Shown one piece after another: positions 51,918 through 60,516 of a stretch of DNA of 64,000 bases. The notes under the pieces are model-generated. The model searched no databases. It was given only the letters and a program-made list of their open reading frames with translations, and was not told where the DNA came from. Numbering within the stretch: the stretch's first letter is position 1; each line of letters opens with the position of its first letter. This DNA is from Amycolatopsis sp. NBC_01488 (GTDB taxonomy: Bacteria > Actinomycetota > Actinomycetes > Mycobacteriales > Pseudonocardiaceae): positions 7,660,501-7,724,500 of the forward strand of contig NZ_CP109434.1 of assembly GCF_036227105.1 (NCBI RefSeq), in the 5' to 3' direction. Position numbers and translations under genes: made by a program.

Positions 51918-53378
51918 ATGGCTTCAACGCTGAGAAGGAAACTGCTGACCGCGATCGCGGCCATCCCGCTCGTCACCGGCACGCTGCTCGGCATCGGCCC
52001 GGCGGCCCAGGCCGCCGGCCAGCAGGCGTGCGACATCTACGCCGCCGGCGGCACCCCGTGTGTGACGGCGCACAGCACCACGCGCGCGCTCTTCGGCGCC
52101 TACAACGGGCCGCTGTACCAGATCCAGCGCGCGTCCGACCAGAAGTACCTCGACGTCGGCCTGCTCTCGGCCGGCGGTTACGCCGACTCCGCCCCGCAGG
52201 TCTCCTTCTGCGCGGGCACCCGGTGCACGATCACGAAGATCTACGACCAGACCGCCAACCACAACGACCTGCCGATCTCGTGGGGCGGGTTCTGGAAGGG
52301 ACCCGGCCCGAACGGGTCCGACATCGGCGCGGACGCGATGGCGCTGCCGGTGACCGTCGGCGGGCACCCGGCGTACGGGGTCAAGGTCAACCAGGGCGTC
52401 GGCTACCGGGTCGACAACGCCAAGAACGTGCCGGTCGGCGCCCAGCCCGAGGGGATCTACATGATCACCTCGTCGAACTACGTCAACCAGTGGTGCTGCT
52501 TCGACTACGGCAGCGGCGAAATCTCCCACAACGACACCGGCAACGCCACCATGAACGCCATCTACTGGGGCACCGCCTGCTGGTTCAACAACTGCACCGG
52601 CACCGGGCCGTGGGTCGAGGCCGACCTCGAGAACGGCATGTACCACACCGGAACCGGGTCCAACAAGGACCCGAACAATCCGGGTGTGCACCACCCGTTC
52701 GTCAGTGCGTGGGAGAAGAACAACGGCACCAGCAACTTCACCCTGAAGTACGGCGACGCCACCACCGGCGGTCTCACCACCCCGTACTCCGGCGGGCTGC
52801 CGCGCGGCTACTCGCCGATGAAGCTGGAGCCGTCGATCCTGCTGGGCACGGGCGGGGACAACAGCGTCTCCGGGGTCGGCGAGTTCTTCGAAGGCGCGGT
52901 GACCAGCGGCTTCCCGTCGGACGCCACGGAGAACGCGGTGCAGGCCAACCTCACCGCGGCCGGTTACAGCACCGGTGGCGGCCCGACGTCCACCGGACCG
53001 ATGCACGCGGTGGGCGCGAACAAGTGCATGGACGTCAACGGCGTCAGCACCACCCCCGGCACCCAGGTCCAGATCTGGGACTGCCACAACGGCACCAACC
53101 AGACCTGGACCCATTCCGGCGCCGGCGAGCTGACCGTCTACGACGGCACGCGGTGCCTCGACGCCAACGCACGGGGGACCAGCCCCGGCACCAAGATCAT
53201 CATCTGGAACTGCAACGGGCAGAACAACCAGCAGTGGACGTTCAACGCCAACGGAACGGTCACCGGCGTCCAGTCCGGGCTCTGCCTCGACGTCACCGGA
53301 TCCGCCACCGGCAACGGCACCCCGCTCCAGCTCGCCACCTGCACCGGCGCCGGCAACCAGAAGTGGACCCTCGGCTGA
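51918..53378 (+). CDS. exported GH54 alpha-L-arabinofuranosidase with CBM13
   Basis: 486 residues. Signal peptide 1-33. GH54 (AbfB-type) catalytic domain about 36-350: CDIYAAGGTPCVTAHSTTRA, YNGPLYQIQRASDQKYLDVG, KIYDQTANHNDLPI, VNQWCCFDYGSGE, WVEADLENGMYH (nucleophile Glu region) and LLGTGGDNSVSG (acid/base Asp region). CBM13 about 358-486 in place of the CBM42 seen in fungal enzymes. Removes arabinofuranose from arabinoxylan or arabinan. Its last 100 bp nearly match the end of the preceding gene. Operon position 2 (22 bp to GH29). Confidence 0.93.
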   Translation: MASTLRRKLLTAIAAIPLVTGTLLGIGPAAQAAGQQACDIYAAGGTPCVTAHSTTRALFGAYNGPLYQIQRASDQKYLDVGLLSAGGYADSAPQVSFCAGTRCTITKIYDQTANHNDLPISWGGFWKGPGPNGSDIGADAMALPVTVGGHPAYGVKVNQGVGYRVDNAKNVPVGAQPEGIYMITSSNYVNQWCCFDYGSGEISHNDTGNATMNAIYWGTACWFNNCTGTGPWVEADLENGMYHTGTGSNKDPNNPGVHHPFVSAWEKNNGTSNFTLKYGDATTGGLTTPYSGGLPRGYSPMKLEPSILLGTGGDNSVSGVGEFFEGAVTSGFPSDATENAVQANLTAAGYSTGGGPTSTGPMHAVGANKCMDVNGVSTTPGTQVQIWDCHNGTNQTWTHSGAGELTVYDGTRCLDANARGTSPGTKIIIWNCNGQNNQQWTFNANGTVTGVQSGLCLDVTGSATGNGTPLQLATCTGAGNQKWTLG

Positions 53379-53400
53379 CCGCTCCCCTGAAAGGCTTTCC

Positions 53401-55380
53401 ATGTCTTCGTCCAATTTCGAGCTGTCGCGGCGCAGGCTGATCGCGGTGGCCGGCGTCGCCGCGGCCACCGGCGTCTTCCGCGTCCGCACCGCGTGGGCCA
53501 CCGACGGCCCGGGCAGCTACACCCCCAGCTGGTCGTCGGTCGACCAGCACCCCCCGGCCCCGGAATGGTTCCAGGACGCCAAGTTCGGCATCTACTACCA
53601 CTGGGGCGTGTTCAGCGTCCCGGCGTTCGGCAACGAGTGGTACCCGCGAAACATGTACGTCGGCGGGTCGAACGAGAACAACCACCACAAGGCGGTGTAC
53701 GGCGATCCGTCGGTGTGGCCGTACCAGAACTTCATCAACGGTGCCCGGGACAAGGCGGGCAACTGGGTCCAGTTCGCCCCGAAGCTGAAGTCGGCGGGCG
53801 GCAGCTTCGACCCGAACGAATGGGCGCAGCTGTTCGCCGACGCCGGCGCGAAGTTCGCCGGCCCGGTCGCCGAGCACCACGACGGCTTCTCGATGTGGAA
53901 CAGCACCGCGAACGAGTGGAACTCGGTCCGGACCGGGCCGCAGCTGGACCTGCTGCGGCTGCACGCGGACGCCATCCGGGCCAAGGGCCTCAAGCTGGTG
54001 ACCGCGCTGCACCACGCGTACCACTTCAACGGCTACTACGACCACGTGCCGAACCAGCCGACCGAGTCGCTGCGGCGGCTGTTCGGCCAGAACGGCCGCG
54101 CGGCCGAAAACCAGCTGTGGTACGACAAGCTCCGCGAAGTCGTCGACGGCTACCAGCCCGACCTGGTCTACCAGGACTTCGACCTGAACCTCGTGGACGA
54201 GTCACAGCGGCTCAACTTCCTCTCGCACTTCTACAACCAGGCCGTCGCGTGGAACAAGGACGTCGTGGCCAGCTACAAGGACGGGTTCGACACCCGCGGC
54301 GAGGTCTTCGACTTCGAACGCGGCGGCCCCGGAGACATCCTGAACCCGTACTGGCTGACCGACGACAGCATTTCCAGCTCCAGCTGGTGCTACACCGTGG
54401 GCATCGGCTACTACTCGGTCAAGGCCATGCTGCACTCGCTGATCGACCGGATCAGCAAGAACGGCACCATGCTCCTCAACATCGCCCCGATGGCCGACGG
54501 CACCATTCCCAGCGGCCAGCGGACGATCCTGCTCGGCATCGGCGACCACCTCAAGCGGTTCGGTGAATCGCTCTACGCCACCCGCGCCTGGGCGGTGTAC
54601 GGCGAAGGGCCGACGAAGATGGGCGGCGGGTCGTTCACCACCCCGGTGGAGGGAACCAGCACCGACATCCGGTTCACCCGCAGCAAGGACAACACCGTGC
54701 TGTACGCGACCGTGCTGGGCTGGCCCGGGAGCACGTTGCACATCACGACCCTCGGCTCGAACCGGATCAACCTGGGCACGCTGGCGTCGGTCCAGCTGCT
54801 CGGCCCGGACGCCGGGGCCGCCACCACCCTGACCGGCCGCACCCAGGACGGCTCGGGGCTGCACATCACCATGCCGTCGTCGAACCCGCCGTTCGCCGCG
54901 CTGGCGTACGTCGTGAAGCTGACGTTCTCCGGACCGGTTCCCACGCCCGGCACCGGGCCGCTGCCGACCGGCTGGGCCCGGATCGCCAATGTCACCACCG
55001 GCCTGGTGCTCGACAGCGGCGGCAGCGTGGCGGCCGGCTCGGTGCTCAAGCAGTGGAACTACGACGGCAGCACCAACCTGCAGTGGCAGCTCGTCGACGC
55101 GGGCGGCGGCTACTACCGGATCGTCAACCGCACCAACGGGATGGTCGCCGACAGCGGCGGCAACAGCGCCAACGGCGCGAACGCCGTGCAGTCCGCGTGG
55201 ACCGGCGGCAACAACCAGCAGTGGCGGCTGAACAGCCTGGGCAACGGCCGGTACCAGATCGTCAACCGGGGCACCGGGACGGCCCTCGACGGCATGGGCA
55301 ACGCGACCGTGGGCTCGACGGTGGGCCTGTGGGCGCCCAACAGCAGCACCAACAACCAGTGGACCATCACCGGCCTCTGA
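53401..55380 (+). CDS. Tat-exported GH29 alpha-L-fucosidase with ricin-type lectin
   Basis: 659 residues. Twin-arginine signal SRRRLIAVAGVAAATG, cleavage near 33. GH29 barrel about 45-400: WFQDAKFGIYYHWGVFSVPA, EWAQLFADAGAKF, VAEHHDGFSMWNS and PDLVYQDFDLN (nucleophile Asp259 by position). The usual aromatic-Phe-Asp-Gly is replaced by YQDFD. Then SKNGTMLLNIAPMADGTIP. A beta-sandwich follows (to about 520), then a ricin-type lectin (525-659: ARIANVTTGLVLDSGG, NLQWQL, NQQWRL, NQWTIT). Removes fucose, e.g. from xyloglucan or arabinogalactan. Ends the three-gene operon before a strong terminator. Confidence 0.93.
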   Translation: MSSSNFELSRRRLIAVAGVAAATGVFRVRTAWATDGPGSYTPSWSSVDQHPPAPEWFQDAKFGIYYHWGVFSVPAFGNEWYPRNMYVGGSNENNHHKAVYGDPSVWPYQNFINGARDKAGNWVQFAPKLKSAGGSFDPNEWAQLFADAGAKFAGPVAEHHDGFSMWNSTANEWNSVRTGPQLDLLRLHADAIRAKGLKLVTALHHAYHFNGYYDHVPNQPTESLRRLFGQNGRAAENQLWYDKLREVVDGYQPDLVYQDFDLNLVDESQRLNFLSHFYNQAVAWNKDVVASYKDGFDTRGEVFDFERGGPGDILNPYWLTDDSISSSSWCYTVGIGYYSVKAMLHSLIDRISKNGTMLLNIAPMADGTIPSGQRTILLGIGDHLKRFGESLYATRAWAVYGEGPTKMGGGSFTTPVEGTSTDIRFTRSKDNTVLYATVLGWPGSTLHITTLGSNRINLGTLASVQLLGPDAGAATTLTGRTQDGSGLHITMPSSNPPFAALAYVVKLTFSGPVPTPGTGPLPTGWARIANVTTGLVLDSGGSVAAGSVLKQWNYDGSTNLQWQLVDAGGGYYRIVNRTNGMVADSGGNSANGANAVQSAWTGGNNQQWRLNSLGNGRYQIVNRGTGTALDGMGNATVGSTVGLWAPNSSTNNQWTITGL

Positions 55381-55385
55381 CCGCC

Positions 55386-55428
55386 CGAAGGCCCCGGCAC
55401 TTTCGGAGTGAAAGTGCCGGGGCCTTCG
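55386..55428 (+). terminator. 19-bp stem terminator after GH29
   Basis: CGAAGGCCCCGGCACTTTC (55386-55404), loop GGAGT, and its complement (55410-55428). A very stable perfect stem 6 bp after the GH29 stop. Only 23 bp lie between it and the next ATG. Confidence 0.88.
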
Positions 55429-55451
55429 TGGTCCGAACCGAAAGGAGAAGC

Positions 55452-56540
55452 ATGCGCACGAAACTCGGGTCGCTCGCCGCGGCGGCGGCCGTGCTCGCCG
55501 GTGTCCTGCTGCCGGCCGCCCCCGCCGCCGCCGAATCCAACGGTGGCGTGCGGGTCATGCCGCTGGGCGACTCCATCACCGAAGGCACCCAGGTCCCCGG
55601 CGGCTACCGGATCGGGCTCTGGCAGCGGCTCACCGCGGGCGGCTACCAGGTCGACTTCGTCGGCTCGCAGTCCAACGGACCGGCGAGTCTCGGCGACCAC
55701 GACCACGAAGGACACCCCGGCTGGCGCATCGACCAGATCGACGCGAACATCGTGTCCTGGCTGCGCACGACTACGCCGCACACCGTCCTGCTGCACATCG
55801 GCACCAACGACATCCTGCAGAACTACGACGTCGCCGGTGCGCCCGGCCGCCTGTCCGGGCTGATCGACCACATCACGGCGACCGCACCGGACGCCGAGGT
55901 CTTCGTCGCCCAGATCATCCCGCTCGCCAACGCGGGCCAAGACTCCGCGGCCCGCACGTTCAACACCGCGATCCCCGGCATCGTGCAGAACAAGCAGAAC
56001 GCGGGCAAGCACGTGCACCTGGTGGACATGCACTCCGCGCTGACCGCCGCCGACCTGACCGACGGCGTCCACCCCACGGCCGCGGGCTACGACAAGATGG
56101 CCGCGACGTGGTTCACGGCGCTGCGGTCGGTCGCCGGGAGCATCGGTACCCCGGGGACCTCGCAGGCCAAGCAGCTCGTCGGCACGCAGTCGGGCCGCTG
56201 CGCGGACGCGTCCCCGGCCGCGAACGGCACCCAGCTGCAGCTGCAGGACTGCGGCGGCCAGACCGGCCAGGCGTGGACGGTGTCCGGCAAGCAGCTGACC
56301 GTCGCCGGGTCGAAGTGCCTGGACGCCTCCGGCCAGGGCACGGCCAACGGCACTGCGGTGATCGTCTGGGACTGCCACGGCCAGGCCAACCAGCAGTGGA
56401 CCGTGAACGCGAACGGCACGATCACCGGCGTCCAGTCGAAACTCTGCCTCGACGCGAGCGGGCAGGGCACCGCCAACGGCACCAAGCTCGTCCTGTGGGC
56501 CTGCAACGGCCAGGCGAATCAGCAGTGGATCCTGCGCTGA
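55452..56540 (+). CDS. exported SGNH/GDSL esterase (CE3-like) with CBM13
   Basis: 362 residues. Signal peptide 1-28. SGNH hydrolase about 32-225: block I VRVMPLGDSITEGTQVPGGY (Ser), GHPGWRID (Gly/block II), HIGTNDILQNYD (block III Asn) and LTDGVHPTAAGYDKMAA (Asp/His, block V). CE3 members deacetylate xylan. CBM13 about 237-362 (GTQSGRCADASPAANGTQLQ, QAWTV, NQQWTV, NQQWIL). AAAGGAG precedes the ATG. Directly behind the GH29 terminator with no room for a separate standard promoter, so expression may depend on read-through or a promoter inside the GH29 gene. Confidence 0.9.
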   Translation: MRTKLGSLAAAAAVLAGVLLPAAPAAAESNGGVRVMPLGDSITEGTQVPGGYRIGLWQRLTAGGYQVDFVGSQSNGPASLGDHDHEGHPGWRIDQIDANIVSWLRTTTPHTVLLHIGTNDILQNYDVAGAPGRLSGLIDHITATAPDAEVFVAQIIPLANAGQDSAARTFNTAIPGIVQNKQNAGKHVHLVDMHSALTAADLTDGVHPTAAGYDKMAATWFTALRSVAGSIGTPGTSQAKQLVGTQSGRCADASPAANGTQLQLQDCGGQTGQAWTVSGKQLTVAGSKCLDASGQGTANGTAVIVWDCHGQANQQWTVNANGTITGVQSKLCLDASGQGTANGTKLVLWACNGQANQQWILR

Positions 56541-56546
56541 CGCTCA

Positions 56547-56588
56547 GCGCCCCGCTTCCCGGATCGGTCGGTTCGGGAAGCGGGGCGC
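56547..56588. terminator. bidirectional terminator between SGNH and GH9 genes
   Basis: GCGCCCCGCTTCCCG (56547-56561), 12-nt loop, CGGGAAGCGGGGCGC (56574-56588): perfect 15-bp stem, 6 bp from each of the two convergent stop codons. Confidence 0.85.
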
Positions 56589-56594
56589 CGGTCG

Positions 56595-59462
56595 TCAGCC
56601 GCAGGCCTTGCCGTTCACCGTGAAGGCCGCCGGGTTCGCGTTGGTCCCGGTGTAGCTGCCGGTGAAGCCGATCCAGACCGACTTGCCCGGCGCCACCGCG
56701 GCGTTCCACGGCAGCGCCGCGGCGGTCACGTCCCGGCCGGACTGGGACCACGTCGCCGACCAGCCCTGCGTCACCTTCTGGGTCCCTGGGAAGGCGAACT
56801 TCAGGGTCCAGGCCGGCCACACCGTGGTGCCGGTGTTGGTGACGTTCAGCGCGGCCGTGAAGCCGCCGTTCCAGGTGTTCGCCGTGTACGTCACCGTGCA
56901 ACCGCCCACGGCGGACGTCGTGAAGCGCGCGGCGGGCGAGTCCGGACCGGCCAGGCCTGCGCCGTTGTGCGCCACCACGACCACGGAGTAGGCGGTCGAC
57001 GGCGTGAGGCCGGTCAACGTCGCCGTCGTCCCGGTCACCGTGGCGAGCACCGTGCGGGTGGTTCCGTCGACACGGACCACGTCGTAGCCCCTGACCCCGC
57101 TCTCCGGATCCGCGGCCGCCGGCCACGTCACCGTCGCGCCGGTGGCGGACACCGCGGACACGACCGGCTGGCCGGCGGCGGACGGGGCGGTCGTGTCCAC
57201 TCCGGACGGTGACTTCTCCGCGGTCCAGTTCGCCAGCCACGCCAGCGCCGAGTTCCAGTTGATCGCGACCTCGTTGACCGAGTACGCCTGGATGTCGTCC
57301 ACGAAGCAGCGCTGAGGCGCGCAGCCCGCCAGCAACCGGGCCGCGGTCGGGTCCTGCAGACCGCTGTTGGGGCCGCCGGACAGCGCGCCGGGCGGGGCGA
57401 TCGGCAGCGACGGGTCCAGCTCGTGCGCCCAGAACCGGTGGTGGACGTTCTGCACCGGCTGGGTGCCGTGGCCGGCGACGTACGAGTAGTTCGCGGGGTT
57501 GCGGCCCAGCAGGTAGTCCATCGCCTGGAACGCGCCGTCGCGGTACTTGTCCTGCTTGGTGAAGTCGTAGGCCAGGGCGAGCACCACGCCGTTGTTGGCC
57601 ACCAGGCCGTTGGAACCCCACTCGTACGTGCCGTCGGCCGTGCGGTAGGGCGCCGGGTAGCCCATGGTCCGCATCTGCGCCAGGTGGCTGTCGGCGGTCG
57701 TGGTGATCGCCGTCCGGATCGCCGCGACGTCCGCCGCGGGCAGGTCGGTGGGCACCAGGGCGAGCGTGATGTCGCCGAGCGCGCCCGTCGAGCCCCAGTC
57801 GAAGCCGTGGGTGGTGAAGCTGACGCCGCGGTAGAGCGGAGAACCGGTGACGTCAGTGCGGTAGGTGCTCTTCCCGGTGGTCGTGTACAGCTCCGCGGCC
57901 GCCCAGTAGAACTCGTCGGTCACGGTGTTGTCGCTGTAGGTGCCGCCGCCCGTGCCGTCGTTCGGGTCGGCGAGCACGTTCGGATTGGCCTTCGCTGCCG
58001 CATAAGCCTTTTCGGCCGCGGCCAGCAGCTTCGCCGAGTACGCCGCGTCGATGGTCCGCCACAGCCGGGACGCCTGAGCCGCGACCGCGGCCAGGTTGAG
58101 CGTGGCCGCCGTGCTCGGCGGGGACAGCCGCCGCGCCTGGGCGTCCTGGTCGGGCCGGGTGGGCAGGGCCGTCCACTGCTCGTCGTGGATCTTGTGGTGC
58201 GCCATGCCCGCGTTCGGCTTGCCGTCCGGCACCTGCATTTCGAGCAGGAAGTCGACCTCCCAGCGGGCTTCGTCGAGGATGTCGGGCACGCCGTTGGCCC
58301 GTTCCGGGATCGCCAGCTTCCCGTCGCCGAGGGCACTCGCGTCGCCCATCCGCAGCGCCCGCTCGTACTCGTCGAGCAGCTCCCACGCGGCGATGCCGCC
58401 GTTGACCACGTACTTGCCCTGGTCGCCGGCGTCGTACCAGCCGCCGCGCACGTCGAGCGTGTAGCCGCAGTTCAGGTCCGACCGGCACGGAACGTTGTCG
58501 TCACCCTGGTTCGGTGCGACGTTCAGGTGACCCGCCGGCCGCGCGCGGTCGGCCCCGACGTACTGGGCGTCGATCGCGATCCCGCTGCGCTGGTTGTAGA
58601 AGAACGCGAGCGCGTCGTAGCGGAGTTTCTTCCGCGCGTCGGGCGAGATGGCGAACGGGAAGCTGGTCTGGCCGCCGGCGGTCAGCGTGTAGCGGGTGCC
58701 TGGGGTGGTGTAGGCGGAGAAGTCGATCTCGTGCACGTTCGCACCGGATGGAGCGTCCGCACCCTTCGGCGTCGTCTGCCCGGTGGCCACGGCGGTGCCC
58801 GCGGAGTTCTTGAGCGTCCAGGCAACCGGGGTGGTGGAGTCGCTGACCAGGGTGGCCCGTTCGGGCACGCCGGGCACGTAGCCGTCCTGGTCCACCTGGA
58901 TGCCGCTGATCGGCTGCTGGCCGCCCGGCGGGAGCACGCCGCCGGTCAGGGAGATGTTGTCCAGGCAGATGGTGTTGTCGGCGGCCTGGCCGCCGAACCA
59001 GAAGGCCAGCTGGCCGTTGTCACCGTTCGGAAAGTCCAAAGTGGACGTGAAGGTGACCGAGAAGTGTTGCGTCGCCGGGGTGACGGTCAGATCGTTGCGC
59101 GCGATCTGCCGGTACGGCGACACGGCTTCCCCGGCGACGGCGGAGATCTGCTGGCTGGTCTTCGCGTGCGCGTCGAAGGTCAGGGTGTACTGCTGTCCGG
59201 TCTCGTAGGGCACGCCGTTCTGGCCGACCAGGGCGTCGTAGCCATTGGCCGTGCCGCCGGTGACGTCGGTGCAGAACTCCCCGTTCGCGACCCGGCCGCT
59301 GGTGCCCGCCCCGGCCCACCACGGATCGAGGGTGCCGCTGGAGAACGAGCCGTTGAGCAGCCGCTCGTAGTCCGTGGCGGCCGCGGGTCCGGCCCCGGCC
59401 GCCACGCCAAGCACCACCACGGCCAGCAACGTCAAGCCCCGGCGAAACTTTCGTACCCGCAT
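56595..59462 (-). CDS. exported GH9 cellulase with CBM4-like, Ig-like, FN3 and CBM2 domains
   Basis: 955 residues from ATG 59462. Signal peptide 1-29. Domains in order: CBM4/9-like (31-175, LLNGSFSSGTLDPWWAGAG), CelD-N Ig-like (185-270, ISGIQVDQDGYVPGVPERAT), GH9 (280-745) with GGWYDAGDQGKYVVNGG (Asp344/Asp347), GYPAPYRTADGTYEWGSNG, YLLGRNPANYSYVAGHG, HHRFWAHE and SVNEVAINWNSALAW (acid Glu731), then FN3 (757-850) and CBM2 (853-955: CTVTYTANTWNGGFTAALNV, WTLKFAFPG). Processive-endoglucanase architecture as in other actinomycete cellulases. A CebR-like box lies 62 bp upstream. Divergent from GH12. Confidence 0.95.
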   Translation of the reverse strand: MRVRKFRRGLTLLAVVVLGVAAGAGPAAATDYERLLNGSFSSGTLDPWWAGAGTSGRVANGEFCTDVTGGTANGYDALVGQNGVPYETGQQYTLTFDAHAKTSQQISAVAGEAVSPYRQIARNDLTVTPATQHFSVTFTSTLDFPNGDNGQLAFWFGGQAADNTICLDNISLTGGVLPPGGQQPISGIQVDQDGYVPGVPERATLVSDSTTPVAWTLKNSAGTAVATGQTTPKGADAPSGANVHEIDFSAYTTPGTRYTLTAGGQTSFPFAISPDARKKLRYDALAFFYNQRSGIAIDAQYVGADRARPAGHLNVAPNQGDDNVPCRSDLNCGYTLDVRGGWYDAGDQGKYVVNGGIAAWELLDEYERALRMGDASALGDGKLAIPERANGVPDILDEARWEVDFLLEMQVPDGKPNAGMAHHKIHDEQWTALPTRPDQDAQARRLSPPSTAATLNLAAVAAQASRLWRTIDAAYSAKLLAAAEKAYAAAKANPNVLADPNDGTGGGTYSDNTVTDEFYWAAAELYTTTGKSTYRTDVTGSPLYRGVSFTTHGFDWGSTGALGDITLALVPTDLPAADVAAIRTAITTTADSHLAQMRTMGYPAPYRTADGTYEWGSNGLVANNGVVLALAYDFTKQDKYRDGAFQAMDYLLGRNPANYSYVAGHGTQPVQNVHHRFWAHELDPSLPIAPPGALSGGPNSGLQDPTAARLLAGCAPQRCFVDDIQAYSVNEVAINWNSALAWLANWTAEKSPSGVDTTAPSAAGQPVVSAVSATGATVTWPAAADPESGVRGYDVVRVDGTTRTVLATVTGTTATLTGLTPSTAYSVVVVAHNGAGLAGPDSPAARFTTSAVGGCTVTYTANTWNGGFTAALNVTNTGTTVWPAWTLKFAFPGTQKVTQGWSATWSQSGRDVTAAALPWNAAVAPGKSVWIGFTGSYTGTNANPAAFTVNGKACG
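59443..59453. promoter_or_regulatory. CGAAACTTTCG box at the start of the GH9 gene
   Basis: Perfect-arm match to the CGAAA-C-TTTCG element reported for streptomycete xylanase/cellulase genes. It covers codons 4-7 of the GH9 gene, downstream of the start codon, so it could be a roadblock operator or coincidence. Confidence 0.4.
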
Positions 59463-59523
59463 GCACCGTCTCCTCGTCGTCGCCGATGGTCGTTCGCGGG
59501 CGAAGTCCGGTCGCCGCGGGGCC

Positions 59524-59537
59524 TGGGAACGCTCCCA
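59524..59537. promoter_or_regulatory. CebR-like box, GH9 promoter
   Basis: TGGGAACGCTCCCA differs in one base from TGGGAGCGCTCCCA, the CebR/CelR operator through which cellobiose derepresses cellulase genes. 62 bp upstream of GH9. Confidence 0.8.
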
Positions 59538-59672
59538 GTACCGGAATGAAACCATTCCAGCCCGCGCTTTGGCAATCGACGAAAGGCAGCCTCGTGACGG
59601 AAGCGGAAAATTGATCACGGCCAGACCCTTTGCCGCGTGCTTTCACTGTGGTTACATCGGATGGCGTCACGC

Positions 59673-59686
59673 TGAGAGCGTTCCCA
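59673..59686. promoter_or_regulatory. CebR-like box, GH12 promoter
   Basis: TGAGAGCGTTCCCA, two mismatches to the CebR consensus, 34 bp before the GH12 start and 149 bp from the GH9 box in the same divergent gap. Confidence 0.75.
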
Positions 59687-59719
59687 GAGCGCTGACCACG
59701 ACGAAGTGGAGACGGCACG

Positions 59720-60469
59720 ATGAAGCTCAGGCACACCCTTTCCGCGCTGGCGCTGGCCGCGGCCGGCCTCGCGGTCCCCATCGTCAACGCGCCGGCCGCG
59801 CACGCGGACACGCTGATCTGCGACCAGTACGGCTCGACCACGATCGGCGGCCGGTACGTCGTCATGAACAACCGCTGGGGCAGCAGCGCGCAGCAGTGCA
59901 TCACCGTCACCGGCAGCGGGTTCCGCATCCAGACCCAGCAGGGCTCGACCAGTGGCGGCGCACCGCTGTCGTACCCGGCCATCTACGTCGGCTGCCACTA
60001 CAGCAACTGCTCCCCCGGCACGAACCTGCCCCGGCAGCTCAGCCGGATCGGCAGCGCCCCGTCCTCGATCTCGTACAACTACGTCGGCGGTTCGGTCTTC
60101 GACGCCTCCTACGACATCTGGATGGACCCGACGGCGAAGACCACCGGGGTCAACCAGATGGAACTGATGATCTGGCTCAACCACACCGGAAACGTCCAGC
60201 CGGTCGGCGGCAAGGTCGGCACCGTCAGCCTCGGTGGCCGGAACTGGGACGTGTGGCAGGGCAACAACGGCGGCAACGACGTCCTGTCCTACGTGGCCCA
60301 GTCCCCGACGGCGAACTACTCGTTCAACGTCATGGACTTCGTGAACAACGTCGACGCCCGCACCCGCGTCGACCGCTCCTGGTACCTGACCAGCATCCAA
60401 GCCGGCTTCGAGCCGTGGAGCGGCGGCGTCGGGCTCGCGGTCAACTCCTTCTCCACGAGCGTCAACTAG
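59720..60469 (+). CDS. exported GH12 endoglucanase
   Basis: 249 residues, a single catalytic domain without a CBM. Signal peptide 1-29 (AHA-D). GH12 jelly roll: LICDQYGSTTIGGRYVVMNN, SYDIWMDPTAK, NQMELMIWLNHTG (nucleophile Glu148), DVLSYVAQSPT and SIQAGFEPWSGG (acid/base Glu231). Cleaves beta-1,4-glucan or xyloglucan. GGAGA precedes the ATG. CebR-like box in the promoter; divergent from GH9. Confidence 0.96.
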   Translation: MKLRHTLSALALAAAGLAVPIVNAPAAHADTLICDQYGSTTIGGRYVVMNNRWGSSAQQCITVTGSGFRIQTQQGSTSGGAPLSYPAIYVGCHYSNCSPGTNLPRQLSRIGSAPSSISYNYVGGSVFDASYDIWMDPTAKTTGVNQMELMIWLNHTGNVQPVGGKVGTVSLGGRNWDVWQGNNGGNDVLSYVAQSPTANYSFNVMDFVNNVDARTRVDRSWYLTSIQAGFEPWSGGVGLAVNSFSTSVN

Positions 60470-60481
60470 CAGCACCCGCGA

Positions 60482-60507
60482 GGGGGTCTTCCACCCGGAA
60501 GCCCCCC
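60482..60507. terminator. terminator between GH12 and GH10
   Basis: GGGGGTCTTCC, 4-nt loop, GGAAGCCCCCC: 10 pairs with one mismatch, 12 bp after the GH12 stop and 9 bp from the convergent GH10 stop. Confidence 0.7.
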
Positions 60508-60516
60508 TTCGTCGTC

